A stretch of DNA of 64,000 nt from Xiphydria camelus (taxonomy: Eukaryota; Arthropoda; Insecta; Hymenoptera; Xiphydriidae), in the NCBI GenBank assembly GCA_963678675.1, contig OY783198.1, positions 7,259,001 to 7,323,000 of the forward strand. Direction: 5' to 3'. The notes beneath the pieces were generated by a model, which saw only the letters and a list, made by a program, of their open reading frames with translations, made no database searches and was not told the origin of the DNA. The position numbers were made by a program, and so were the translations under genes. Positions within the stretch are counted from its first letter, which is position 1; each line of letters begins with the position of its first letter. Shown here piece by piece: positions 1-11,032 of the stretch.

Positions 1-2330
1 TTTTTTCTATCCATAAACGACCTCACCATCAATCACCGCGTACTGCGATATCGCAGAGTTAATGAGAGATTAGATAATTCATATTCCGATATTCCTCCTG
101 TCTCTCGTTACCTTCTCGTTCCTCGCAGACTCACGGCCGCAGGCTCTCGGAGAGACGCGAATAAACGCGGCGAGACTCGGGAAATAAATGTAACGCCGCC
201 CTCAGATTCGTCGGTAATTAACTTCCCACGACGCAGTGTCGGGGCGGTAGATTGGGTCTCAATGTGGGCGAACCGCTAATTTTGCCCTGTAACGCATCTC
301 ATAACGATGAGCTACGTGGATTTTCTTGTTTTTTTTTCTGACCGCGTCGAAGAGTTTCGACTAATTAATCTGATCTTGCAGTGCATCGCGTTCGTCGATT
401 CGCACAAATTTCGAGAGGATGGATCATTTCGACGTTCGGTCGCCTCGACTTTTAATCATTCTCGCTAATTGGACGCGGGTTTGGGTCCCGTTGTATCACG
501 CGTGACCGGAAATAAAGCCAGCAAGGTTTTGCAGTAAAAGATTCTATTGGATCATGTTCCCTTTAAATCTCTCGACTTTTAGATTTCTTTTTATAGAATG
601 GATAATATGGCAAATATACGATATATGAAACTCTTTCATTAAGCTTTTTATAATCTATCGATTCTTTCGAGAATGTAGATTTCTACCGCAATGCTACGAG
701 TATCTCTATACTCTCCATTTCCGGGTGATAGCTATGTTTAACTTGCGAACGTTTCGCAAATATTACAGCTTTTGCTTCATCAGTGCCGATAGCTCTGTAA
801 TAACTCGGAGTGAGTGTTTGACTTTTATCCACCCTGAGGCAAATCATGATGTTTGCAAAATATCAACGAAATTAATACTCTTGCCGCTAGCGATACACCA
901 AGGATGGCCTTCAAAAATATCCGTGGCAGCGAGTGTTATATAAGCGTAATAGACGTGCGAGGATATCACCCGGAAGTGAAAAGTCGTAATACTCGTAACA
1001 TTGATAGAAACCGCCACTTTCGAAAGGACCAGTAGATAAAAAATTATGAATGAAGAAGGCATACTATTTAAAAAAATAGTAAAAAAATAGTACAGAAAAG
1101 AGTAACGCGTATTACAACACCTAGGAAAAAATATTTACATATAATCATAATCATACATGATCATATAGGATGATTGGATATAATCATATCTGAAAATTAT
1201 CTCTATCTGATTATATATGAATAACTATTTATATATGATCATGTGTACTTTTTCATATCTGTACCTCAGAGCCAGACTATGTTAAGTCCATAGTCTTAAC
1301 ATAGGACAACATAGTCTGGCTCTGAGGTACAGATATATAATCGGATAGAGATAATTTTCAGATATGATTATATCCAATTATATATGATCATGTGATTATG
1401 ATTATACATAATATATATATATATATATACACACATACCTATATTATTATATTATATGATCAGACAAGATTAGGTACAATAAGATTCAAAATTGTCGATT
1501 TTATTCAGATCTAAATATATATATAATCATATTTGATCATATATGATTAATTGATTATATATAATCTTATATGAGATTATATATAAACATTTTTTCCCGG
1601 ATAATTAATGAGCCTTTCCTTCAATTGTTCCAATAAAGATAAAGTTCCAAGAAGTATACTTACTCAAAATTCGGTGGACTAGCGTTTTAAGAACCTCTCT
1701 CTACACCTCAACCATTACTTCAGCAATATCAACCACACGTATCCCGCAACCTTTCTTCCTTAATTGCCATATAAACTACAGTGGCTCAATTAACAGCCCG
1801 TATTATAAGTAACGATCGCGCGCAACAGTTATGTACCGCTATGGAGAACATTCTACGCCAACCAGCTCGGGATTATCGACTGGCTATATTAAAGTTTCAC
1901 GCGTCCAATTTTATCATCTAATTTTCGATGCGAAACGCTCGAAATGCCGCCATACACAAGATCCATCGAAGCTCGGTCACTGATTAGTCGAAATGCGAAC
2001 GGAAGGGATAGAAAATTATAAGGAAAAAAGTACGTCGAAGTATAAAAAAATAGTCCAATCTATGCCGATTTATGTCAGTTCTACGCTAAAATGCGGAATT
2101 TGAAACACATTTGCAGTTTTCCATAGTATGGCGTCATATTCCATAGTTAGCTGTAGTTAGCCATTGTGTGATGAACGTAGAGTTCTGTTATTATTATGAC
2201 TGACTACGTGCAATTGCTTCGTCAATTCGTCCTGATCGGTTATATAGTGTACGAAAATATCGCTAAAATGATTTTGTCGGAATTTCATATTTTCGTCTAA
2301 AACGCCTCGACTTTTCTTTTTTTTTTTCAG
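1..2330. other. Upstream noncoding stretch
   Basis: No open frame in this stretch resembles a protein family. It holds one large palindromic element (about 1137-1410) and a polypyrimidine tract ending in CAG at 2330, which is the acceptor of the first visible neuropeptide exon. The 5' exon(s) of that gene, including the signal peptide, should lie here or before the window, but I could not identify them. Confidence 0.5.
1137..1410. repeat. AT-rich foldback element with GC-richer hairpin core
   Basis: The core 1257-1335 is a near-perfect hairpin: the left arm reads ATCTGTACCTCAGAGCCAGA and the right arm is its reverse complement, followed by the ATAGTCTGGC stem. Outside the core, both arms continue as inverted AT-rich sequence (ATAATCATATCTGAAAATTA on the left, its complement on the right at about 1348-1370). 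The total length is about 270 bp with no coding capacity. It looks like a MITE or foldback transposon; the superfamily is not clear. Confidence 0.7.
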
Positions 2331-3424
2331 AAGAACAATCGTTATTCGTCGAAGATCCGCCGGTCGAACCCGAGCTCACGCGTCTGACGAGTTTTCTAAC
2401 GAAGCTCCTCGAGGAGCCCGGTTCCTGGGAGGCTCCTCTCGTCCTCCTGGAAGAACCTCCGATCTGGGAGGATTCCGCGGAAACTTCGGATCCCAACGAG
2501 TTGGAGGATCAACCCGCCGTTTATAAAAGGTCGAGATACTACAGGCGCTATCCTTGGAAGAGGCAGAATTCAAGGTGCGTCGTTCATTAGGTTTTCCACT
2601 CGTCCGCGTTCCTATCCAAACAATTAACAGTTCGGAGGGTTAATTTAAGAGTGGCCATACAGCGGGGCAGATGAAATGCAAATGGAATTGATACCTTCGA
2701 TTGGGACGAAAATAGCCTCCACTTTTACTTTACAAAGATACGTACAGGATCCTTGATTGGTGATTGCTTGAGCAAATATTAGATATCTTTAATTTTTTAA
2801 CGTGGAAAGTCAGTTAAATTACACTATTAACATAACACTACTAATACACACTACACTACACAGTGTTTAATTACACTATTAATTTAACATAATATTGTGA
2901 TTTTCCGCTTAAACTTTTTTAATCTCTAACAAATAAAGTTTCTTGGTCATATTATCATTATTAGGTTCATATCTACGTTTATAATTTAGGATGTTAGGTA
3001 TTTTTTGAAACAAAAAGAAAGTTTTATCGCAAAGCTCTTCAATGACGATTTGTAGTCAGAGATTTCTCCGTGGAAATTTGTATTTGAAAAATCGAAATCA
3101 ATTGCCGCAATGAATCAAGTATTATTGGACTGCACAGGTGGAAAGATACTCCCTGTACTTTTACCCAAAAATGATACGTTCTTAATGAATAATAACGAAA
3201 AATTCAATCGGACTCTTTATCGACCCTCCAGGTCTCGCAACACTTACGACTATGACGCCTCGCGCTACCTATGCACCCCTACGAGGGAGGACGTCTTCCG
3301 GCTTCTCGTGGCACTGCACGACGCCCGACAGGGAAACAAATCGCGGACCGTCAACTTCTGCAACCGGCGCCGACCGGCCGGTACAGTATTCACGAACATC
3401 CGCTTCCTGGGGCGCCGGAAGTAA
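2331..3424 (+). CDS. Neuropeptide precursor, RFLamide-type (3' two coding exons)
   Basis: Two exons, 2331-2574 and 3232-3424, join in frame: the split codon is AG|G and the splice sites are CAG/GTGCGT and CCAG. The first visible exon needs one base from an upstream exon that was not found, so the protein is N-terminally incomplete. The visible part is an acidic spacer, then dibasic sites in YKR-SRYYRRYPWKR. After the last KR comes a stretch of about 60 residues starting with Gln (possible pyroglutamate). It holds two cysteines (RYLC and NFCNRRR) and ends VFTNIRFLG-RRK before the stop. The C-terminal Gly followed by basic residues is a classic amidation signal, giving ...NIRFL-amide. I recall an insect precursor named RFLamide with such an ending; the exact family match is from memory. 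Processing as one long two-cysteine peptide or as shorter ones cleaved at internal RRR is open. Confidence 0.7.
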
Positions 3425-5203
3425 ATGGATCGAGAGTGAGAGGAACGATCGAAGGAGTTGGCGAAAACGACGTCGAGAAGCTCAAAACTCGCTGCAAACG
3501 AGAATCATGTCGGGAAGAGTCGCGTGGGCGCCAGAGCATAGCGAGGCGGTGATTTCAGTCGAGCGTCGAAGATCGACAACGACCCGACGATCGTTCCGAA
3601 AACACGTGGAAATATATCGGTACGCTATTACGATGAAAAAAAAAAATCGAGTTAAACGGAATCATGTAACAGCAGCTCGTAGTGAAGATCCTTTCTCTCT
3701 CTCGCGACCGCAACTCTTCATCGCCGAGGCTCTCTTCTATCTACCTCTCCAATCGCGCATTCCGACGACGACCTACGGAAAAAAGCTAATCGGACGCTCC
3801 GTTATCGCGGGACAAAGCTATGCGACAGATTGATCGACAATTTTAACATATTATACGATACGATACCACACGAGGAAACGGTATTTTTGGTACCGGAAAA
3901 ATAACTCGACGACTCGTCGTATGTACAGGGTGCGTTGATATCTGCTCCGAAAGTGGGAGGAGTTCTATCCTAGGAAAATTGGCGCACCCTGTATACTCGT
4001 TACGAGAAGATGATAATATTCACCATTCAGACTACGAATCGCTACTCGCTATCCTATACGTCAATTCACTCTTTTCGTCCTGTGGCGACTTATCGGAAAA
4101 GCGAGAAAATGATTATGGGAAAACTACCGCGAGCTAACGAACGAAGCTACCGCCAAAGAGTTAACACTCGAAGGCGGCCTGGAGGGACATCCTCGTCATT
4201 GTATCTATAGAAGTGTAAGAAGGAAGAAAGAAACTCATCGTACGAAGACTGTCAATGCATGCTAAGGTTAAAAAGAACACTTAAACGAATAAATTTAAAG
4301 AAATTAACCATATATATCTACCGTATTACTCTATTATTCATGTGTATCCGTTTCCGCGACATCGAGAGAATTGCGTAGACATTGAATCGAGACTATTCTA
4401 TGTACAGGGTGTCCGAGCCAAGAGTTGCGCTCCTCCCCCTCGAATTTATTAGCGCAGGGGTGGGAGTCGCGCGCGCGTAGAACCCCTGGAAAGCATTGTC
4501 GAATGTCGCAGCGTGTATATTTTATCCGAAGCTCAGCATCTAAATCTAAATTAATCCGATATTTTATCGTGTCGTCGAATATGTACGAATAAAAGAATAA
4601 AGATGAATTATTTCCAATTTATACGTTGACCCCTTCGAGAATTATTATCCCCTATATTATATTCTACTTACTTTCTTACAGGTAGGGAAAAGTACCGTGA
4701 AGTAGAATATCCGAATTGTCCCTTTAAAACTAACCAAACCAATGGTCTTTAGGGGCCATCGGATGTATTCGTTTCCCCTACTGATTTTTTATAGACACTT
4801 ATAACCGATCCTTTATTGGGAAGATTTCACGTCATATCTGAGGAAGTACGCTATAAAAACAGGAAGGAACAGTAAGTTCTTCTTCTCGTATACAATGAAG
4901 AGTGGGATATAACTTCGAACACACCTACGATTTTTACGAGCATCATCGGATAGCCTGCACACATACCATAAATTCAAGATTAAATTTATGTATAAAATAT
5001 ATAAAAAATATATATATTATGCTTAAGTTTGAAGTTAGAAATATTGACGTTGCATATAATTCATATTCACACATTTCTTTTAAATTATACATAAATAAAT
5101 TTCATATTTTGTCGCGTTAAATGGAGGAATTAATAATAAATATAAACACCTCCCAATTTATAATTAAATAAAATATTCGACCTACTTCCTTGCCATCATC
5201 AAT
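3425..5203. other. Intergenic / 3' flanks between convergent genes
   Basis: This lies between the stop codon of the neuropeptide gene (+) and the stop codon of the CUB gene (-), so it contains both 3' UTRs. No conserved coding frame was seen. It holds one complete short element (3926-3991) and a single CAGGGTGTCCGAGCC end near 4405, of the kind that terminates mariner-like elements. Confidence 0.5.
3924..3993. repeat. Tiny mariner-like MITE (TA-flanked CAGGGTGCG ends)
   Basis: A 66 bp element starts CAGGGTGCG and ends CGCACCCTG, with a TA dinucleotide on each side. The ends are perfect inverted repeats over about 9 bp and the interior has no coding capacity. CAGGG ends with TA target sites are typical of Tc1/mariner elements, so it is read as an internally deleted mariner-type MITE. 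Confidence 0.65.
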
Positions 5204-8200
5204 TTATTCCTTGCACGGTAGATACTTGTAACTAAACCTCCATCTCAAAGATTCCACGTCGTTCTTCACGAAGTACGGAATCTCTTCAGCGACTCCAAAA
5301 CCAAAAGGAAGATCTATAACCAATAATTATCGAATGAAACTAATATAAATTTCTCGCAGATATTTTATAAACATTATATCGTTGAAGGTTTTTTTTAAAT
5401 AATTTTAAAATTAGAAACTCACCCAAAGTAATGCCTTCAAGAGACTTTCCACAATATCGTTTGCCCCTAAGGATAATATACGCATCTTCGCAATTCTTCG
5501 AATTCGATAAATCAAATTCACTAAACTCCAGTCGCAGTGTGCAGTAACCTACGATGTTATTTGAAAATAAGTATGTAAGCTTCTCTTTTTTATAACTCAA
5601 GAAATGTAATATAAGTTAATCGATATAAAATATACCATCTTTCCGGATAAAAACGTAGCTACAGGTCAGATTCTTTGGAGATCGTGGTTCCAGAACTGGG
5701 GCTACTTCGAGACCTTGAATTTCTCGACGTTCCAGAATGCACTCCGATTCTGCGCTGGTATTGCACTTCTGCGATGCACTTAGAAAGTTCCCTGAAAAGA
5801 TATTCCCACCACCCTACCCACCCTACATACATTAAGACCGATGGGAAAATCAGGATAAAACAACTTGACGTCGAAATCACCATAATACGATATATCAATA
5901 CATTTTCCAGAGGAAGTAGAGAGCTCCTATTTTCATAATTAGAATTTCCCTATGCTACATTTTATTATCAGACAATTTATTCAGATACGACCATTTATAC
6001 ATCCTTATGTCATCTATAAAAGTACGGAAAAATATCGCGAGCAATACAATGCAACAATAAATTGTCATGTCGTTTATTAATAATTCACCTGTCCTTGACA
6101 AGGAATCTGGCTGAAGCCGGCACGGAAACCTCTTCCGGTTCCAGAGGAATCGGAGAAGAAGTACATATCGGCTATTCTGGACCTCGACATATCGAAGATT
6201 GCTGAAAAGCAAAGAATTCATATAACGGGAAATAGGATTTGGAAACGAAATATTATTATTTATCTATTAATTGCTTTCGTATGAATTTTAAGATATCGGT
6301 CTTACTTCGACTTCCGGCTAAGGATGTTCCGCAGTATCGCCTTTTCTGTCCACTGAAGGCTACGTAGTCTTTCGCACATCCAATACTATTCTCCAGGTCG
6401 AAGTCCAAAATGGCTAGTTCCAACTGACAATATCCTGGGGCCTTGTAAAATCTGCAGAAAAAGATCTTGAGTCATCGTCAAACACATTATGTAACATATT
6501 TGCCAAAATGTTGACCCTTTCAATATTACCAATCGTTATTTCCAACGAATTATCCTCTAATCCTCATTTGCCTCTCTGTGTTATATCCACAATGAATTAA
6601 ATTCATTTACGAGTTTCGAAAATAAAAGTCGATTTATAGTTACTCTTCACATATTCATTAAGAATAGGAAATAAATTTCAAATTCTCTATTGTTGTCCAT
6701 GTTTAATACAAAGAATTGAATACTTTTCGTAGTACACATCGAAGTCACATCTCACCTGTAACAAGTGTTGACGTTGTTGGGATAATTATTCGGATACAGT
6801 GGCGAGGAAATCGTACCCTCGACCACGTTGACGCCCTGACAATTAGCGGCGGGATAATTGCCCCAACTTCCGGGAGTCGGGAAGATCGGTATCACGGAAG
6901 TAATGGGATGCATGCCACCGGAAGAAGAGACCAAAGAAGAGGAGCACCGTGCATTCTTGAGGTAGGCTTCCTTCGCTGCTACGGCCCAATGGAAGAAGAC
7001 CAGAGCCTGACACGTGTTCCACTGTAGATTCTCGCTGATTTGACCGACGCCAGTTGAAATTGATTGGCGTCCACCGGAGACCAGGCCGAAGCTCGGTTTC
7101 GGGTACGAATATCCCAGGTGCCTCTTCGACCTTCCACTCTTGTTCTTCGAGCTCTCTACCTTTCCTTTCAATGCTATAACTTCTTCCACCTCTTTCTCAG
7201 TTTCCCCTTCATCCGCTTCCTCGTTTCTCTCGAACCTCGAAGAAGAAACACTTCGACTTCCAAGAACACTCGAACTCCCCTGCGACGAATGAACGATATC
7301 CTTCCTACTCCTGCCGTAATAACCAGGACAAGGCTCCTGCACCACTTCTATCAGAAAGCCATTGAACTTGACGCGAGGATAGCCCAGATATCTCAGACTG
7401 ATCGTCTTCGTCGCGTAATTTGAGAAGCTCGAAACGAGGCTATATCCGGTCTTACAGCCGCAGATCCTGCGACCGTCCAGTTCCAGATAGCCGTAAGCAC
7501 AGAACCGGTCCTCCGAGCCGACGTAGAAGAACTTGAAATTCAGTCGAAGCTGACAGACGTTTGGCGATGACCTTGCAATCGTGTACTGGCAGTCGTACGT
7601 GTCGGAGGAGTAGAACAGGGTCGGGAATCCTGGACTGGTAATCAGGAATCTGTCGGATGAGTAAACGCCGCTGCAGCACTGACCGTTGATGTTCGTCGTC
7701 CCGCTTCCCCCGGGATAATAGCCAGCTCCCGGGTCGATGTTCGTCGTCGACGGATAGCCGTTAGAATGAATACCGAAGCTGAAGTCAAAATTGCCGTTGA
7801 TGTTCGGATAGTAACCGGTACCGGGGTAATTTCCAAAATTGGTATTGATGTCGAAGCCCGCACCGATGATAGGCGGATGCGGCGTGGATGGTCCGTTAGT
7901 GATGCCTGGATTATAATTAGTGTTCACGCCGAAATTGGTATCGATCGAGGGATACGAATTGGGATTGACGTTGAAAGCGGTTCCGGGGGTGGGACGAATG
8001 CTCTCGTCGAAATTGAGGCCGGTGTTTACCCCAATGTTAGTGTTGGGGTAGTTGCTACCGAAACCGACATCAGTGCCGAGGTAACCGTTGCCGTTGAATC
8101 CAAAATTGTTACCGATAGTTCCATCGATAGTGCCGGGATAGTTGCCGCCAAAGTCAACATTAGTGTTGCCCGCTCCGAAATTAGTGCTAGGGTAATTGTT

Positions 8201-9999
8201 CGCAAGAGGGTCGTAATGCGTTGTAACACCACCGCCGCCGTTGAAACCAACATTGGTGTTACAATTCGCGCTTCCAGGATCGTAATTGGCGCTGGGAGGA
8301 ATTCCTACCGGTAACTCGTAGTAGGCGTTTCCACCAACGCCACCCCCTGGTGCACCGTACGTCTTTGCCGGTAAACCGAAGTATTTCTGACCCACTAGCT
8401 TACTCGTTACTCCCTGCAGACTAGAATTCACGGCTAATCGTTGAGTGAACACCGGTCCAACGTTCCTGGGCGGCTGTGCCACGGCAAAGACGGGTGGTTT
8501 CGCCGAGTTTGGCAGCAATATTTGCACAGGTGGCTCGGCTATGTCAACAGTGACGCGATCTGGGAAGCTTCCCGTCGTTGCGTGGATTACTGGCAGCTGG
8601 GCTCCTGATGGAGCCGTGGTTTGAACCTGAATCTTCGAGGGTGACTCGGAATTCGGCGGCAGGTACAAGTACGAGGTAATTTGAGGTCTGGAATTTACTA
8701 TGGAGTTCGACGAATGAGCGCAGTTCTTGTCGTGGAAAAAGTGTTGCTCGTAGATGGGCAGTTGTAGGCGATCTGCTGGTGATTGTGGTGTTATTACTGC
8801 AGGAAAGCGATGTTGTTCGATGGGTGCCGCGTTTCCGGTCTGAATTTTCAGTGGTACCTGATCGCCTCTCGTTGACTGGGTCGTATCTTCGGCTGTGAAG
8901 CTGATTTGCGGTCTGAATGCGGTGTACGCGCTCTGAACGTCGAGTTGCGCCTGTGTACCGAGATGGGGTCCTTGGTAAACAGTTTGCTGTGGGATGGAAT
9001 GTTGAAAGGTCATAGCAGGGTTCAAATGTCCGCTTCCCTGCTCTTCATCATTGACTCCGAATCTGGTTTCGAAGATCTGAGTGGTCGACGGTTCAACGTC
9101 TTCCTCCGTTGTACTGATTTCGGTGGTTAGGTCGCTATCTATCGCGGTGGTTGTGTCGAAAGACCTGTGAAAAAGGAAGAACATATGACAGAGTTCACAT
9201 AACACTTTACTTTTTTGGAGTTTTTTTATTTAAAACGATTCGTATGTTCTCTTTATTGTTAGACCTTAGTTTATCATCATTGTAAATTATGGATATTTCA
9301 TTATAAATTCGCACTATTATCCTGCCACCTTTTTCCTGCAGTCATTTTCGTCTTCTTCTTCCGATTCGTATCACGTGCTATCGAATTCAATGCTTGAATA
9401 CGTCCTATCATTTGCAATCTCTTTTTCACCCTAAAATCGCTCATCCGATCGACTCACCTGTCTCTCTTCGGGTCCACTTTTGAGCTGGAACAAGGCAGAG
9501 TGGTGACCAAAATTTTGAATCTCCCTCCGACGTCATTTCCGCTCGAATGATAGACGATCTTCAGGGTATTGTCAACTCCCTGGAACTTCCTGATGCCGAC
9601 GACATTGCCGCAGAGAACGTCGTTGTATCCGATTCTCAAATAATCATTCGAACACTTCTCGGAAGGTTTTAAGCTGAAGTCCAGAAACTGCAGGTGGAAC
9701 TCCTGATCGCACCGGGCTAAGGGACTTCCTTGGAGGACGTAGATGCAATCTCGAGTCTTCGAACGACCTTCGCTGTAGCTCGGACTGCTTATAATATACT
9801 GATAAGCCGAAAAGGTACCGCCGCACCGATTTTGATCGCCCGGTGTCGTGAAATTATCACTGTACACCACGCTGCAATGCGCGCGTTTTATAGGAAGAGT
9901 CGAAATGGCCAAAACTATAAATATCGTCCAGACTGAATTGCTCCATATTTCTCTCCGATTAAAAAATAATTCTGTCATCACAGAAACTCGAATATTCAA
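5204..9999 (-). CDS. Secreted multi-CUB-domain protein with Asn/Gly/Tyr-rich repeats
   Basis: Seven coding exons on the minus strand: 9999-9458, 9164-6756, 6451-6306, 6201-6089, 5768-5636, 5548-5423 and 5313-5204. Together they are 3579 nt (about 1192 aa), with all junctions in frame. The N-terminus has a hydrophobic segment (about residues 24-37, ending KRAHC) that looks like a signal peptide or anchor. Four CUB-type cysteine modules follow: about 59-169, 675-791, 956-1070 and 1071-1192. Each has the CxYxI / CQLRL-like core and the CG(x)S second half; the protein ends YLPCKE. Between CUB1 and CUB2 lie a Pro/Thr-rich linker and, at about 454-674, a run rich in Asn, Gly, Tyr and Pro with repeated NYPxT and NTNxG units. 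A furin-like RSKR site precedes HLGYSYPKP between CUB2 and CUB3. The role is unknown; an extracellular or cuticle-associated scaffold is a guess. The acceptor of the 5768 exon was chosen by frame and is the least certain junction. Confidence 0.85.
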
Positions 10000-11032
10000 T
10001 TTCTTTTATAGATTTAAAGCTTCTTCGGTGACTTTTTCCTCTTGCTCATTTAATACGTCTTCTTATTCTTTTTCTTCTTCTCCAGCTTCACCCTTTTATG
10101 CACTATAAATTATACGTCTACGTAATTCCCTCCTTTATTTATCTGGACTCGAACTTTTTTCTCAATCAAGAACCCCTTTGAAGGCCAATCAACCGATATT
10201 CCACACGTCCACGTTTCTCGAAATCTCCTCAACAAAGAAAAAAAGAAATCTAGCCGATTCTACCGCACCAGTCGCCTCTTCTTCACAAAGGCACGACCAA
10301 CGGCCAGTTCTCAAAAAAGACACAATAGCACTGGCTTCGCGAGAGCGCGAACAATTCTCTCTTATGACATCTCGACTTGTTTGCCACTCTCAAACACCTT
10401 CGTAGGTTTCACCCGTGGGATCTGTTTGAGCAATGACGATTTTGTGGAAACTGGGCGTGCCGCATAGGATGTGTAAAGAAATCGTTACCATCGAGAGAGA
10501 AGCAACGCGCGGGGGTCGTGCGTTGGGAGAATTTGGGACAGGAACTCGTAGCCCGCTTTACGACGATTAAGGTCTCTCGTGAAATCGTATTATCGAACTT
10601 TATCTACGGCAACTAGGGCGACACGCGAAACAAAAACCGAGGAAATAGGAGAAGGATTTCAATTCCAGTTCATACAACAATCTTGTCTTTATTTCTAACG
10701 TCACTTCACAACTTCGATAAGCCTTTAAAAAGGCCCCGGCATACGACAATTCACACATCATTAATAATATAAATACTGATACACGCTTATAAAAGGTACA
10801 AATTAAAATTAGTAAATGCTCGTCGCGCGCGTATACGTCGAGCGCATATATGTATGTATGAGATATAGATTCGTGGAAAGTGAAAGTTTAGCTTTTTGCC
10901 TGGCATATTTGCACGCGCAACACGGAGAATCCGTTCGATCAACGTAGGTGCTCCTTTCGCAAGGATCCCTCGCTCATCCGTCAAGTCTTAGGTCCGTCAC
11001 ATAGTCGATCACATACTGTGCCGGACTCCACT
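10000..11032. other. Intergenic: CUB gene promoter side and uricase 3' flank
   Basis: Contains the 5' UTR/promoter side of the CUB gene (minus strand) and the 3' UTR of uricase. No coding frame of interest was seen, and no strong repeat. Confidence 0.4.

Noticed and set aside
3252..3833. 193-residue open frame overlapping the neuropeptide exon in another frame
   Set aside because: Highly basic, Arg/Ser-rich shadow of the real exon. The in-frame spliced model explains the region.
7766..8314. 182-residue plus-strand frame rich in Val/Ile/Glu repeats
   Set aside because: It is the antisense image of the Asn/Gly/Tyr repeat region of the CUB protein.
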